Source: Cordia subcordata
Taxonomy: Eukaryota > Streptophyta > Magnoliopsida > Boraginales > Cordiaceae
Length of the DNA: 64,000 nt
Reading direction: 5' to 3'
NCBI GenBank assembly: GCA_028554755.1
Contig: JAPTOF010000014.1
Location: forward strand, 5,952,001 to 6,016,000
The position numbers and the translations under genes are program-made. How positions within the stretch are numbered: position 1 is the stretch's first letter; the number at the start of each line of letters is the position of its first letter. Below, in pieces: positions 33,237 through 45,300 of the stretch. Below the pieces are notes generated by a model. The model had not been told where the DNA came from. It made no database searches and saw only the letters and a program-made list of their open reading frames with translations.

Positions 33237-36200
33237 ATGAAGATGTCTTCCACAGGTGAAAAGTTTGAAATCGAAAAGTTTGATGGGAGATTGAGTTTCG
33301 GTCTATGGAGGATTAGATTCAAGGCATTTATGACAATGCAAGGACTTTGGAAAGTCATTGAAGAAGTGATCCCGGAAAAGACGGAACCAGTAGCGAGAAA
33401 AGAACTCGAAGCGAAAGCCTTGAGTGCAATACATATGTCCGTGACAAATGAAGTATTGCTGGAGATTGCTGAGAAGGCGACAGCAATTGAGGCTTGGAAT
33501 ACTTTGGTGGAATTGTATGCATCTAAATCTCTCACCAATCGCCTCTACTTGAAGAAACGATTGTATCATCTTAGAATGAAAGAAGGTACGTCACTAAAGC
33601 AACACCTTGATGAGTTTACCTCTTGTTTTATTGCTTTGAAGGATGTGGGTGTTAAAATTGATGACGAAGACCAAGCTATGATCGTATTATGCTCCTTACC
33701 GCCTTCATATACGAACTTTGTGGACACTATGTTGTACAAGAGGGATAAAATTACCTTTGAAGATGTGATTACTTCATTAAAATCGAAGGATCTTCAAACA
33801 CATATTCCAAGACATAGAGAAGAAGTTCATGGGGAAGGTTTAGTGAGTAAAAGGAGATCGGAGAATAGAGAAAGGTCTTCAGGTAAAAAGAAAAGCAAGT
33901 CAAGGTCAAAATCAAGAGCAAGGAAGCTACGCTGTTTTGAGTGTGGTGAAAAGGGTCACATTAAGAAAGAATGTCCAAAACTGAAAAAGGGAAAGAAAAA
34001 TGTGGAGAATTCAGCTAATGTGGTAGAGAGTGCTGACAGTGATGGAGATAACTCGAGTAGTACGAGGAAAGTTTTGACTGTGAGTGCATCACAGTGGCAT
34101 AATCAATGGATTCTTGATATTGGTGCAATGTTCCATATGTGTCCTAGGCGTGACTGGTTCTCTTCTTATTCCAAAAGAGAAGGGAAAGTCTTTCTAGGCA
34201 GTGATCTTTCGTTGAAGGTGGAGGGAATGGGCATCGTAAATATCAAGATGTTTGATGGTATTACAAGATCTCTCGAGTGTTGGCATGTACCAGAGCTGAA
34301 GAAAAACTTGATTTCTCTTGGGCGTTTGGATTCTCATGGATACAAATTTCGAAGTGAGAATGGTGTCTTAAAGGTGATCAAAGGTGCAATTGTGCTCTTG
34401 AAAGGGAACTTGACTAGCAGCCTATATGTCCTTCAAGGTAGTACAATTACAGGTGTTGCAGCTGTTACATCTGAGGAAAGTGATAATGACACTGCACAGT
34501 TATGGCACAAAAGGTTGGGCCATATGAGCGAAAGGGGACTGACCGAACTGAGCAAGAGGGATTTGCTTTGTGGACAAAGAATTGGAAAGCTTGAATTTTT
34601 CGAGCATTGTGTCTTTGGAAAGCAAACCAAGGTAAAGTTCAGCAAGGGGCAGGAGAACACCAAAGGTACACTTGATTATATTCATTCTGATCTTTGGGGT
34701 CCTAATAAAGTTCTTTCCAAGAAAGGTGCCAGGTATTACATTACTTTCATTGATGCATACTCTCGGATGGTGTGGGTATACTTCTTGAAAACTAAAGATG
34801 AGACGTTTCCAACATTTGTCGAGTGAAAGACGTTGATTGAGAAACAAACTGGGAAACAAATCAAGCGTCTTAAGACTGACAATGGGTTGGAATACTACAA
34901 TAAAGAGTTTGATGAGTTCTGCAGGAAACATGGCATTGTGAGACACCGTACATATGTAGAGACACAACAGCATAGAGTTGTAGAACCCATGAATAGAACT
35001 CTAGTGGAGAGAGCTCGTTGTATGCTTTCTCATTCTGGCTTGAATCAAGACTTTTGGGCCGAAGCTGTTAATACAACATGCTACTTGGTGAATAGGTCTT
35101 CATCCAAAGATATTGAATTGAAAACTCCTTTTAAGTTATGGTCCGGTAAGCCTGCTGATTACTCTCGATTGAGGGTGTTCGGTTGCCCTGCATACGCTCA
35201 CGTGAAGAATGGTAAGTTGGAGCCGAGGGCAAAGAAATGCATATTCCTAGGCTATGCATCCGAGAGGAAAGGTTATACGTTGTGGTGCACAGATCCAAAG
35301 TCTTCAGGTTTCCTCATCAGCAGGGATGTGACATTCAATGAGTCTGCTTCATTAGACCAAGAAAAGGAGAAAGCGGTAGCTAATTTAGACCACGGTGTCA
35401 AAGAGCAGGTGGAAGTATTTGCTAATGTTCCAAATATTCCATTTAGCAATAGTAATAGTCAAATTCAACCAACTCAACCAACTGAGGTACATGATCAACA
35501 TGTGCCTGAACAACAGAAGTACAGCATTGCCACTGGGCGAGAAAGGAGACAGATTAGAGAGCCTCAAAGGTACGGTTACGCTGATCTTGTTGCTTATGCT
35601 TTGACTGTTGCCGAAACAATTGAAGGACATGAGCCAAATTCATACAAAGAGGCCATATCTGGGAAAGATTCTGCTCAGTGGGTGGGTACCATGAGTGAGG
35701 AGATTGAGTCTCTTCATAAGAATCAAAAATGGGAGCTTGTTGAATTGCCTAAGGGACAGCGAGTTGTCGGTTGCAAATGGGTTTACAAGAAACAGGAAGG
35801 TACTCCAGGGGTTGAAGGTCCTCGATACAAGGCACGGTTGGTGGCAAAAGGCTATACACAAAGAGAGGGTGTTGACTTCAACGAAGTGTTTTCTCCGGTT
35901 GTGAAGCATACTTCCATTAGGGTTTTACTTGCCTTGGTTGCTCTTCATGACTTAGAGCTTGAGCAGCTAGATGTGAAAACGGCGTTTTTGCATGGTGATC
36001 TTGAAGAGCAAATTTACATGAGTCAACCGGAGGGGTATATAGTTCCTGGTAAGGAGAGCCATATTTGCAAACTGAAAAAGTCCTTGTATGGGTTGAAGCA
36101 GTCGCCTTGGTAATGGTACAAGAGATTTGACACATTCATGATAGATGCTGGATACATAAGGAGTGCCTATGACAGCTGTGTGTATCTCAAGAAGCTTCTA

Positions 36201-37208
36201 GATGGTTCGCTTGTGTACTTGTTGTTGTATGTCGATGATATGCTTATTACTGCTAGAAGCATGTCTGCCATCGACGAATTGAAAAAGCAACTAGGTGATG
36301 AGTTTGAGATGAAGGATCTTGGAGCAACGAAGAAGATTCTTGGCATGGAGATTCACAGAGATAGAAACGCTAGGAAGTTGTTCTTGTCTCAGCAGAGTTA
36401 TATTGAGAAGGTGCTGGAGCGTTTCGGGATGCTTAAAGCAAAGTCTGTGAGTGTGCCGCTTGCTGCACATTTCAAGTTGTCTACAGATTTGTCACCTAAA
36501 ACTGAGGAGGAGGTGGAGCATATGTCTCATGTTCCATACTCGAGTACTGTTGGTAGCTTGATGTATGCTATGATCTACACTCGTCCTGACATTTCACATG
36601 TAGTTAGTGTTGTGAGCAGGTATATGGCATCACCTGGGAAAGCACACTGAGAAGCGGTGAAATGGATAATGAGATATTTGCGTGGCACTGCGAATGTAGG
36701 TTTACTGTTTAACAAGATGACTGGAGATTGAGCAAGGTTGGTGGGTTATTGTGATTCAGACTTTGCGGGTGACCTTGATAAGAGAAGATATCTGACGGGT
36801 TACGTGTTTACTCTCTCTGGATGTGCTATTAGTTGGAAAGCGATATTACAGTCTACTGTGGCATTGTCGACTACTGAGGCGGAGTACATGGCAATTGCAG
36901 AAGCTGTAAAGAAGGCCATGTGGTTACAAGGCCTGGTTCGTGATTTTGGACTGCAGCAATATACAAGTACAGTCTTTTGTGATAGCCAGAGTGCAATTCA
37001 TCTGACAAAGAATCAGATATATCATGAGAGGACTAAACATATTGATATCAGATATCACTTTATCAGAGATGTTGTATCACAAGAAATCATATCAGTGCAA
37101 AAGATATCTACCCATGAGAATCCAACAGATATGATGGCTAAGGTGGTTCCAGTCAGCAAGTTCAAGCATTGCTTGGACTTGGTTGCTATTTGCGTTGCAG
37201 AGCATTGA
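33237..37208 (+). pseudogene. Copia-3 gag-pol, four in-frame stops
   Basis: One reading frame from ATG 33237 to 37208, interrupted by TGA 34824-34826, TAA 36111-36113, TGA 36648-36650 and TGA 36729-36731. Domains in order: Gag (EIEKFDGRLSFGLWRIRFKA); zinc knuckle CFECGEKGHIKKEC near 33932; protease whose active site reads DIGA instead of DSGA or DTGA (about 34114); integrase with HKRLGHM but a zinc-ligand Cys lost (FFEHCVFGK), then TDNGLEY and VEPMNRT; RT with GCKWVYK and LLYVDDMLIT (about 36225); RNase H with [21 protein letters not shown] and [14 protein letters not shown]. Four neutralised codons and no indel suggest decay mainly by point mutation. A spacer of 855 bases separates LTR and gag. 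Confidence 0.93.
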
Positions 37209-37267
37209 GCCCATAGGGGCAGTTGGCAGCAGGGATAATGGTGTGTTGATTAGAGCGAATACGTGCC

Positions 37268-37279
37268 AAGGTGGAGATT
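37268..37279 (+). promoter_or_regulatory. Polypurine tract of Copia-3
   Basis: AAGGTGGAGATT directly precedes the 3' LTR. The identical string precedes the LTR at 63570. Confidence 0.85.
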
Positions 37280-39546
37280 TGTTGAATGTGGCCCGTATTA
37301 CATAATTAATATGTGTCCTTTTCCTTATTGTATATTGTTTCCTTTTCCTTGTAGAATACGGATTAGGATACTTGTGTACTATAAATAGGGGCTAGGACAT
37401 TGTATTAGGTGCTTAGGGTTTTTTCTTTTTCATTAGATCTCTCTGAAAGGATTGTAGTTTAGATCTGTGCCAAGGTTTCAGACAGAAAGGAAATAGGATT
37501 TTTATCTGAATCCCATCTGTCAACCAATTTTTCGAAAATTCTGTTTCTAATAATTGAACACCGTTATAGGTACATTTAACAGGCATTTCTCTATTCCATT
37601 CCTGTAAATCCTCAGGCCATTCAGTAGGTTGAAATAATAACATATGTCCAATATTTTTGGCTATTATCAAGGAAGGTAATAGAAAATATATTTTCTAAGA
37701 ATTGAGTGAGCTATTAACATGAAACCTCTTATTGGTTGTGCAAGTGGAATGTTATCTCAGGTTTCTGCTATCTTTATCCACGCTTTCTCCATTCTTTTGT
37801 TCTCCTCTTTTTTCTCCCTCTCTTCTCTTTTTGTCTCCTTTTCTATATACTCCCCAATTTTGACTTCTGACTCTTTCGTTACCCAATTTCTAAAAATCGG
37901 TTTGATTAGTTGGGAGATATCAAAATAAAAAATCAGGGATTTTTTTATTCTGCCCAAAAAAGCGGGGAATGCGCACTTCCTTGAAACAGCTCCCAAATAA
38001 CTGTTTTACACCTTTGAGTACGCATAGAACCTTCGATTATGTCTCGTCAAAAATCTGGTTGTTGTGAATAGTGTATCAAAGACACTTCGTCTGGTTCATC
38101 CGGAGCATTAGCATTAGGATTGGTATTCTCCTTGTAAACAGTAAAAACCACTACACGTTTGCCTTTTCTTGAGCGAATTTCATGATCCACTGGCAAGTCT
38201 TCGCGATATTCTCCTAATATTTGTTCCAACTCGGTGATTAATTTGTATGACCTGCGAGGGACTTCTTTACTGATTTCTTTTATTCTAATAGATTCTTTTC
38301 GAATTTTTTGACCATTAAGATCAGTTAGAATTGCATTGACTAATTCTTGGTAATCGATATGGAAGAAGGATACTATGAATCCGATTTATCCCAACTCTCT
38401 TTTTGCAATTTTCTATATCTAGAAAAGTTAGGATTGAAGGTGAAAACCATTTTTTGATTGTTCCACGATATGGTCCATTCAAGAAAGGATCATACATTTT
38501 AGGCAAATATTCTTTTTTAGTATCGTCATTACACAATCTAGTCCTTGTTTCGATTATATCTAGAGAAAGGGATCCCCTGTTTAGAACTTCAATTCTATTT
38601 AGAAACTCGTTGTTTAGACTATTACTTTTTTCTTTGTTGGTATAAACCCAACGATTGTCTAGTTCATAAGAGAGGTTTTTTCTAGTGTTGACAAGAATAT
38701 CCTTCTTTTTATCATTTCCAAAAAAGTTGACAAACTTGGCGGATATGTAAAAGATATTCTTTGTTTTCCATCACTTCGGCATGTGTCAAAAAAGTATTGT
38801 GACGTTTCATTTCTTACAACCCCTTGAAATCGATTATTTTTTATGTAGCGAAATGGGCGATTCCATCGATTATAATCAAAAAGAAGAGTTACAAGAGGTT
38901 TTTCAAACCAAAGGGGGTTTTTATTCTCAGCTTCATTAGAATTAGCTGGGCTATTGTTATAGCCTGTCTCTGGAGAGTGAAAGTGGAATTCATCCTTTGT
39001 TTTTTCCTTTCCATTCACTCGGATTTCTTCCGTTTCAGCGATTTTGTCTGGATCCTCCTTTTCTTCCGAAAAAGGGGAAGGAGAAGGATCTTCTTCGGTG
39101 GATCCCTCTTGTTCCCATTTAATCCCCTTCATTTTGGAAATTGTTTCTATTTCTACATCTCTTTCTTTCTCACTTTCCACCCTTTCTTCCATTTCTAAGG
39201 TTCCTTTCAGTTTCTTAGTAAGAATGGGTGACGGTATTCTACCTAAATAGTAGACACAGGTAATAAATAAGAGAATACTAAAGATCCGAGCCCTAGAATT
39301 TATCAATTCTAACACAAGATACTTATTCGATCTAATAAAACGATTTTGTCATATCCAGACTAATACCAATCCAAGCCATTTCTTGAATAAAATGTGAGAG
39401 AAACCAGAGTAAGCCTTGCAATATTCGAGATTAATAATAATTTATTCTCTGCTGCCCGTGGACAGAGGCTTCAAGGCCGAACCACGTAATTCTCCTGTGT
39501 CTGTTTTCTTCTAGTATTCTTCGTGTTTGCATGTTTTTCCCCAACA
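37280..39546 (+). repeat. 3' LTR of Copia-3, split by plastid DNA
   Basis: The first part 37280-37419 matches the 5' LTR up to TTAGGGT. The last part 39394-39546 resumes at GTGAGAGAAACC. About 22 bases present in the 5' LTR between these points (CACATCCCATGG...) are missing, so the plastid fragment replaced a small deletion. Confidence 0.92.
37420..39393 (-). pseudogene. Nuclear plastid DNA insertion: partial ycf1 (Tic214)
   Basis: About 1.97 kb of plastid origin, read on the minus strand from 39393 to 37420. Frames across it match Ycf1, the plastid-encoded inner-envelope translocon component Tic214: [17 protein letters not shown] and [17 protein letters not shown] at the right, then the acidic [17 protein letters not shown] region, [16 protein letters not shown], and [15 protein letters not shown] with LKPWHRSKL at the left. 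It covers an N-terminal to middle part of a protein of some 1800 residues; both ends are missing. Stops and frameshifts divide it (frames at 39315-38659, 38536-38321, 38229-38047, 37996-37757, 37670-37413). One stop near 39350 is a TGA where CGA is expected, a C-to-T change common in nuclear plastid copies. Not functional in the nucleus. Confidence 0.93.
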
Positions 39547-39551
39547 GCCAT

Positions 39552-42171
39552 GATAGCAGATTCTGCAATAACATTCTTAGCAAAGGCCACTATAAGCTGC
39601 CCAAAATTGTTTTTGAAAGGCCCCCAGCTCTTGCAGATTTCAAAGTGTAATTAAAGCTACCATCTGTAATTTAACAGATCTCAATTAATACAATAGGATT
39701 TATGGCTGCACAATCTATTAAGAAGAGTTCTAGATCTAGTCCAAGACGACCTACTGTAGGGAGTTTATTAAAACCTTTGAATTCAAAGCATGGTAAAGTG
39801 GCTTCTAGGTGGGAACGACTCCATTGATGGGGGTGCAATGGCTCTATTTGCAATATTTCTATCTATTATTTTGGAGATTTATAATTATTCTGTTTTATTG
39901 GATGGAATTTCAATGAATTACATCTATAAGAACGAACTGCAAAGGTCTAACTTTTGAATACAAAATGAATCAGTTAGAGCCTGCTAATTCAATTAGCATT
40001 AGTTTAATACAATGAACAAGACTGATGGTCAGGCTTTTAGATTTGCTTCCCTGAAATTTTCCAGGTAAGCAACTTTGCCTCAATCAATTGCCAAAGAAGT
40101 TTTTTAACTATCCAAATCACCAAGTTAGCATTGAATCCAAGTTGCATGTGCTTAGAGTCATTTCTTTCCTGCAAGAAGAACCACAGAATAAAATAGGCCG
40201 TAAGCACTCTTGCATAGCCTATAACAATGTAATCACCTCAGTGAACCCAGCAGAGATTCTATATCTGACTCTGGCCTCAATTTGATGCTGTACACCAAGT
40301 AACTCTAAAAAATAGCCCCAGACTTGCTTACCTTTAGTGCGACTAAAAAGGTAGTGGTCTAAAATCCCCTCATTGCAGCAGCATTGGCATTTAGGTGCCA
40401 AAGAAATCATTTTTTTTTTTTTTTTTTGCATTACCTTATCCATTGGAAGCTAGCCATGGAGGACTCTTCAAACAAAAATGGAAATTTTCTTAGGAATGTT
40501 TCTGTGCCAGAGAAATTCAAACAGTTTTTGTTTAACTCCACTTTGCCTATAGGTTATCTATATCCGCTTCACCTAGAGCTTTTGATCCTTAGAGTTTGCC
40601 CAGAAAAAAAATGTCATTAGATTGTCTATTGACCTAGATCTCTAAAACCTTTCTCACCAAAGCACCAGAAAGAGCACTTCTAAGTTTCTCCACATCCCAA
40701 CCATCCTAAGAGAAAAATTCTTTAACTTGAGCAGTTGTATTGGTAGTAGTTTAGGCATCTTGGATCAAAGACCTCTCAGAAATCTACTTATCAGGCCAAA
40801 AGAAACAACTGCCTTCACCGACCTACCAGAAAATGTTTCTTTCCCAAGTTCTGGTCCTTCTTTTAAACTTGTCCACACAAAAGAATCACCAGTTTTATAA
40901 GGAACAGATATTAGATGCCTCCCTTGACATTCATTAACCATAAACTTGGACCAAAGGCTGTTAGAAGTCCTAAGTCTTCACCATAAGCTAATACTTAAAG
41001 CCCTTGCTTTGGATCCCAGGCCTTCTTTTCCACAGGAGAGCAGGCTTTAGTCCAACTGCACCACTGTAATCTTCTCTGGTTTGCCTTGTCTCTCCAAAGC
41101 AAAATTATTGAAAAGCTTCTCAATTCTGTGAACAATATGCTTTCCGGGGACTTGCACTTGAATCAGGTGAAGAAGCAAGGATGAGACAACACTTTGCAAC
41201 AAAACTAATCTGCCTCCTGGTGATAATAGTTTAGATTCCCAGCCTCCAATTTTTGTAGAAACTTTATCCAAGAATTATTAAAATACAGGCACCGCCAGGT
41301 ATTTACAGGGAAGGAACATTTTCCGAATCTAGTGTATCTTTCAATAATGCTAATTCTTTACCTGCTAGTTTTGTTTCTTACAATGAATCCACCTTTTTGC
41401 ACATTAACTTTTTGACCTGAGACCTCCTCATAGAGTTTCATGAAGTCCATAACTTTGGGAGTAAATGGCATATTACCCCCTATAGTCTGCCATAAATACA
41501 CAATACCCCCTGAAGTCTCAAAATTATCTGATTATCCCCTCGAACTTTTTAAACGTGTGCAAATTATCCCCGCCGTCTGTTTTGGTTAGTTTTCACAGAA
41601 GTTGGAGTCTACGCGCGTGTGTTGCTTGTGTGTTTGCATTTTTTATTGTATAATATATAGAGTAAATGGCATATTATCCCCCTGTAGTCTGGCATAAGTG
41701 CACAATACCCCCCTGAAGTCTCAAAATTACCTCCTTGAGTTTTTAGGAAGTGAATGAGTTAAGCATTTTTATAAAAAGTATAAGAGCTTAAATGGTCCAA
41801 AATATTTATTTTTTATATATATTATGCAATGAAAAATGCCATACATGTGCATAAAATTCAATTCCTGTTAAATCTAACCAAAAACAGAGGGCGAGGGGGC
41901 AGTGAGCACACGTTTAAAAAGTTCGAGGGAGTAATCAAATAGTTTTGAGACTTTAGGGGGTATTGTGCATTTATGCCAGACTATAGGGGATAATATGTCA
42001 TTTACTCTAACTTTGGAGAGGGCATCCTTGCTTCCCCTGGTAAAAATAATCACATCATCTGCAAATGAAAGATGTGAAACTTGAGTACTACATTTTGCTT
42101 GGTAATTGAGATTACTATAATTCTGGAAAAGCAAATTGAGGCCTTTTGATAAGAATTTTACTTGTAAGGGT
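39552..42171 (-). pseudogene. LINE-2, reverse transcriptase and zf-RVT remnants
   Basis: On the minus strand, from right to left: the RT catalytic block HLSFADDVIIFTRG (about 42085-42040, with the ADD box intact); GGWESKLLSPGGRLVLLQSV (41271-41047), the post-catalytic LINE motif; and a C-x-C-C zf-RVT-like segment with ILDHYLF (40443-40219). The RNase H domain then runs into the Copia-3 insertion site. The region is full of stops. A MULE-like element at 41459-42007 interrupts it, and a T-run at 40411-40428 interrupts the zinc region. Confidence 0.8.
41459..42007. mobile_element. 549-bp MULE-like element with 9-bp duplication
   Basis: TAACTTTGG flanks it exactly on both sides (41450-41458 and 42008-42016). 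The ends are GAGTAAATGG...ATTTACTC, continuing as long inverted arms (CCCCCTATAGTCTG(C/G)CATAAAT and ACAATACCCCCT(G/A)AAGTCTC). A third copy of the arm start lies inside at 41661-41740 in direct orientation. A 9-bp duplication with long arms is the Mutator-like pattern. No transposase is present. Confidence 0.88.
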
Positions 42172-42240
42172 TTGTTTGGATTGTTTTTTTTAAAAGTATT
42201 TTTTTTAATCGCTTTTGAAAAAAGTATTTTTCATTAAATA
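42172..42240. mobile_element. Truncated MITE end
   Basis: GGTTTGTTTGGATTG followed by T/A runs resembles the terminal repeat of the MITE at 43858-44130 (CATTTGGATTG). It lies exactly at the junction between LINE-2 and the Copia-5 fragment. The other end is not found. Confidence 0.45.
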
Positions 42241-42352
42241 AGATCCCATGAGATGAAGTGCAAATTTCAATACCTAGGAAGTAGGAAGTAGGAAGTAAGA
42301 TAGGTCTCCAAGATCTTCCATAGCAAATTTAGAACTCATGGCATCAATCCAC
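42241..42352 (-). pseudogene. Copia-5 reverse transcriptase fragment (DLG block)
   Basis: The minus strand reads SSKFAMEDLGDLSYFL, the RT block after the YVDD box, and after a 14-base slippage duplication (CTTCCTA repeated) continues as FLGIEICTSSHGILFN. This is the left-hand flank of the CACTA-like element; the right-hand flank begins at 46617 with the preceding RT block. Confidence 0.75.
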
Positions 42353-45300
42353 GGACATTTTACAGTCGTCATCGAAAAATTCATTTAGCAACACTTTTTT
42401 ATGTCACAAAAAAGATTGGACAACTTGATCAGTAATCTAATTGAGACATTTTAATTCATCACTACATGTGTACATTTAGTGATGAGCTCAAAACCGTTGC
42501 TAAAACATACATTTAGCTATGCTTCGAAATTGTCCCTATCATGTACATTTAGCTAGGTTTTAGAAAAAACATACATTTAGTGACATTAGAATCGTCGCTG
42601 AAACTTACATTTGGTGATGTATCAAAATCATCACTCAAACTTCCGTTTTGCAACGTTTTTTACATCATGAATGAGATTGGATAACTTAATCAACGATTTA
42701 ACAAAGATATTTTTATTCATCTAAAAAAAATATTTAGTGACGTTTTTCAAAAATTGTCACCAAATACAATCAGTGACGTGGATACAGCAACACCTATAGT
42801 GACGTTTTATTTTCGTCATTGATTACTTTTTGTGACGTTTACTAACAGTGCGAAATTTAAAAATCACCGAAAAACCAATTGAAGGATTTAGTGACAAAGT
42901 TTTTGTGACCATGAACATATCGTCACTATAACAATACCAATAGTGGTATTTTAAAGATATTGTCACTAATGTTATATAATTTGTGACATCACAATTTTTC
43001 GTAACTAAAAAATATTAATAGTGACAATTTCGTCATTGTCATTATAATTTCATCACTAGAAATATTTGTGGTGACTTTTTTTTAGTGATAAACACGCTGT
43101 TGTCACTAATAATGTACTCTTTCGTGATATCTAAAATGGTTTGTCACTATTGAACTTTTATTTCATATTTTTCACTACAAATATTATATTAGTGATAGTT
43201 TTTCTATTGTCAGCACAAGAAATTAGGAACTTTGTGCGTTTCATTTTTTGTGACAATATAGATATCATCACTAATGACTATTTGTGATAATAATAGTGAA
43301 ATTTTAAGTTGTTTGTCACTGACGTTGTATTATTTGTGTCAACAAAGTTATTTATCACTAAAAGTGATTAATGGTGACAACTTTATGAATGTCACGAGAA
43401 TTTTACAGTACAAATATTTTTAGTGACAAAGAAGTAAAAAATCATATTTGTTTAATTCATTGCAACGATGTACATATGGTCACTATTAATGATAATAGTA
43501 GTGACATTCTAAGTTATTCATCACTAGTGTTGTATTGTCTTTTACAACAAATTATTTCTCACTATTTAACACAGATAATTTTATGAATGTACTTGAATTT
43601 CACAAGTAAAGATAATTATTATGACTAATTTAACAAATTCGCTCATAATAATTCAAAATTGGACAAATTTCCATTAGGTTTAGAAAATTACAAAGCAAAT
43701 CTGAGTAATGAAAAAAAATAGAATTTTTAATGATAATTTTATGCATATCACTTGAATTTCATAAATAAAGATAATTTTAGTAACCAATATGGCATAACCT
43801 CTCATATATAATAACTAAAAATAGGACAAAAATTTTCCATTATGTTTAATAGATTACGCGCTCATTTGGATTGGCTTTTATAAAAACCATCTTTCTTTTA
43901 ATATTTTTTGGAAAAGTGCTTCTTTGATAAGCTAAAATTTCTAGCTTCTAGAAAAAGATGAGTAAGAAGTTTTTTCAGAATTTTTGCTTTTTTTTTTAAA
44001 GCGAAACAAATACTTATTGCTAAAAAAAGATGTGCTTTTTAAACCCCCACCCAAGATGTACTTTTTTTAAGAAAAAAGTGTTTTTTCATGAAGGGAAAAA
44101 AAAAAAAAAAGAACTAATCCAAATGATCCCTACAAAGCAAACATGAGTAATGGAAAATAGAATTTGAAGCCTCTATTAACCCTTGAAAAACAATCAATTT
44201 AAATCAGTGTAATCAAGATCAATTGATACATTAGTATTATCATCGTCTTTTTGTCTTTGCATTCCATACATGGACAACATATCTTTGATCCTTCATTATG
44301 ATTGAATGCATAATCAACTGAGGAAATTAAATTTCCTATTACCTATTTCCAACCAACTTTTATCTAATATGTAATATTTAAATGTAAATATTTATTTATA
44401 CAAGTCTTCAAATTCTTGTTGTGATGTTTACAAAATATTTATTCTTTGTGGTTATCTATACTAACTATTTATTCTGGTTGTATAATATTTACCTATATAC
44501 AAACTATTTATATTCTTCGCATCTCTACCTCTAAAAGCAGTTTCTTTGTACTTTTAGTCTCTTGTGCTTTTACTCTTTTCTGCTTTTAATTTCTCGGGCT
44601 TATAGGTCAGTGTGTTATATGCGTGTGTGTGATGGGGTTGTGAAGGTGGTGGGTGAATGGGTGATAAAAGTTTTCTGCATCATGAGCGTTAGACAATTTT
44701 GTTATCTAGATCTGATACAAAAAAAGACATAAGTGATTTTGTCTTTTAGAGGAATAATAATAATAGTGTGATTTATCATTTAAATGTCATTTTTTCAATT
44801 GAGTAGAGATTACTTTATATTAATTCAACATAACAATTGTGCATTCGTTCACATTATTTGATCATAATTGTCTTTCTTAATTATTCATTGTCATTAAGTT
44901 TTTTTTCCTAACATTATGAGCAAATTTATCCTCCAAATTTAATAAGATTGACTCTAACTTAACATTATTGACCAGCCTCAATCATCATATTTATTTGATG
45001 AAAGAAAGTGTCTGCTATTTATATTTTTCATGTTAAGATAGTCATCTTATTGGCCAGCTAAAGAAGAGTATGCTTAATTTTTACGCCTATAGCCGTACGT
45101 GTAAATATAAAAAGAAAAAGAACAAAATTATCTTCCCTTTGTGGCATAAAATTAATGATTCTCTATACACATGAGAATTTTGAAGTGCCAAATATATATA
45201 TATATATATATGGAAACTAAATTATAATGATTCTCTTCACTTTTTTACCTTACCAACAATCACGAAAATGGTAATATAGTCCTAAAAGAGAGAAACAGTG

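Larger units (their letters stand above)
32066..39546 (+). mobile_element. Tnt1-like Ty1/copia element (Copia-3)
   Basis: Flanked by GCCAT on both sides (32061-32065 and 39547-39551). The LTRs begin TGTTGAATGTGG and end CCCCAACA. It has a primer-binding site, one gag-pol frame with four in-frame stops and no frameshift, and a polypurine tract. The 3' LTR carries a plastid DNA insertion. Gag and Pol resemble the tobacco Tnt1 group (Tork lineage). The insertion target was a minus-strand LINE. Confidence 0.95.

Noticed and set aside
33237..37208. Stop-codon readthrough or recoding in Copia-3 gag-pol
   Set aside because: Four stops fall inside integrase, RT and RNase H domains at conserved residues, not at the gag-pol border; protease and zinc motifs are damaged too. 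Decay explains this better.
37420..39393. Possible functional ycf1 or a plastid genome contig
   Set aside because: Flanks are nuclear LTR sequence on both sides, the reading frame is broken several times, and both ends of the gene are missing.
42480..43650. CRISPR-like array of short GTGAC repeats
   Set aside because: The motifs occur in both orientations at irregular spacing and are very short. This is the subterminal repeat pattern of CACTA transposons in a plant genome.
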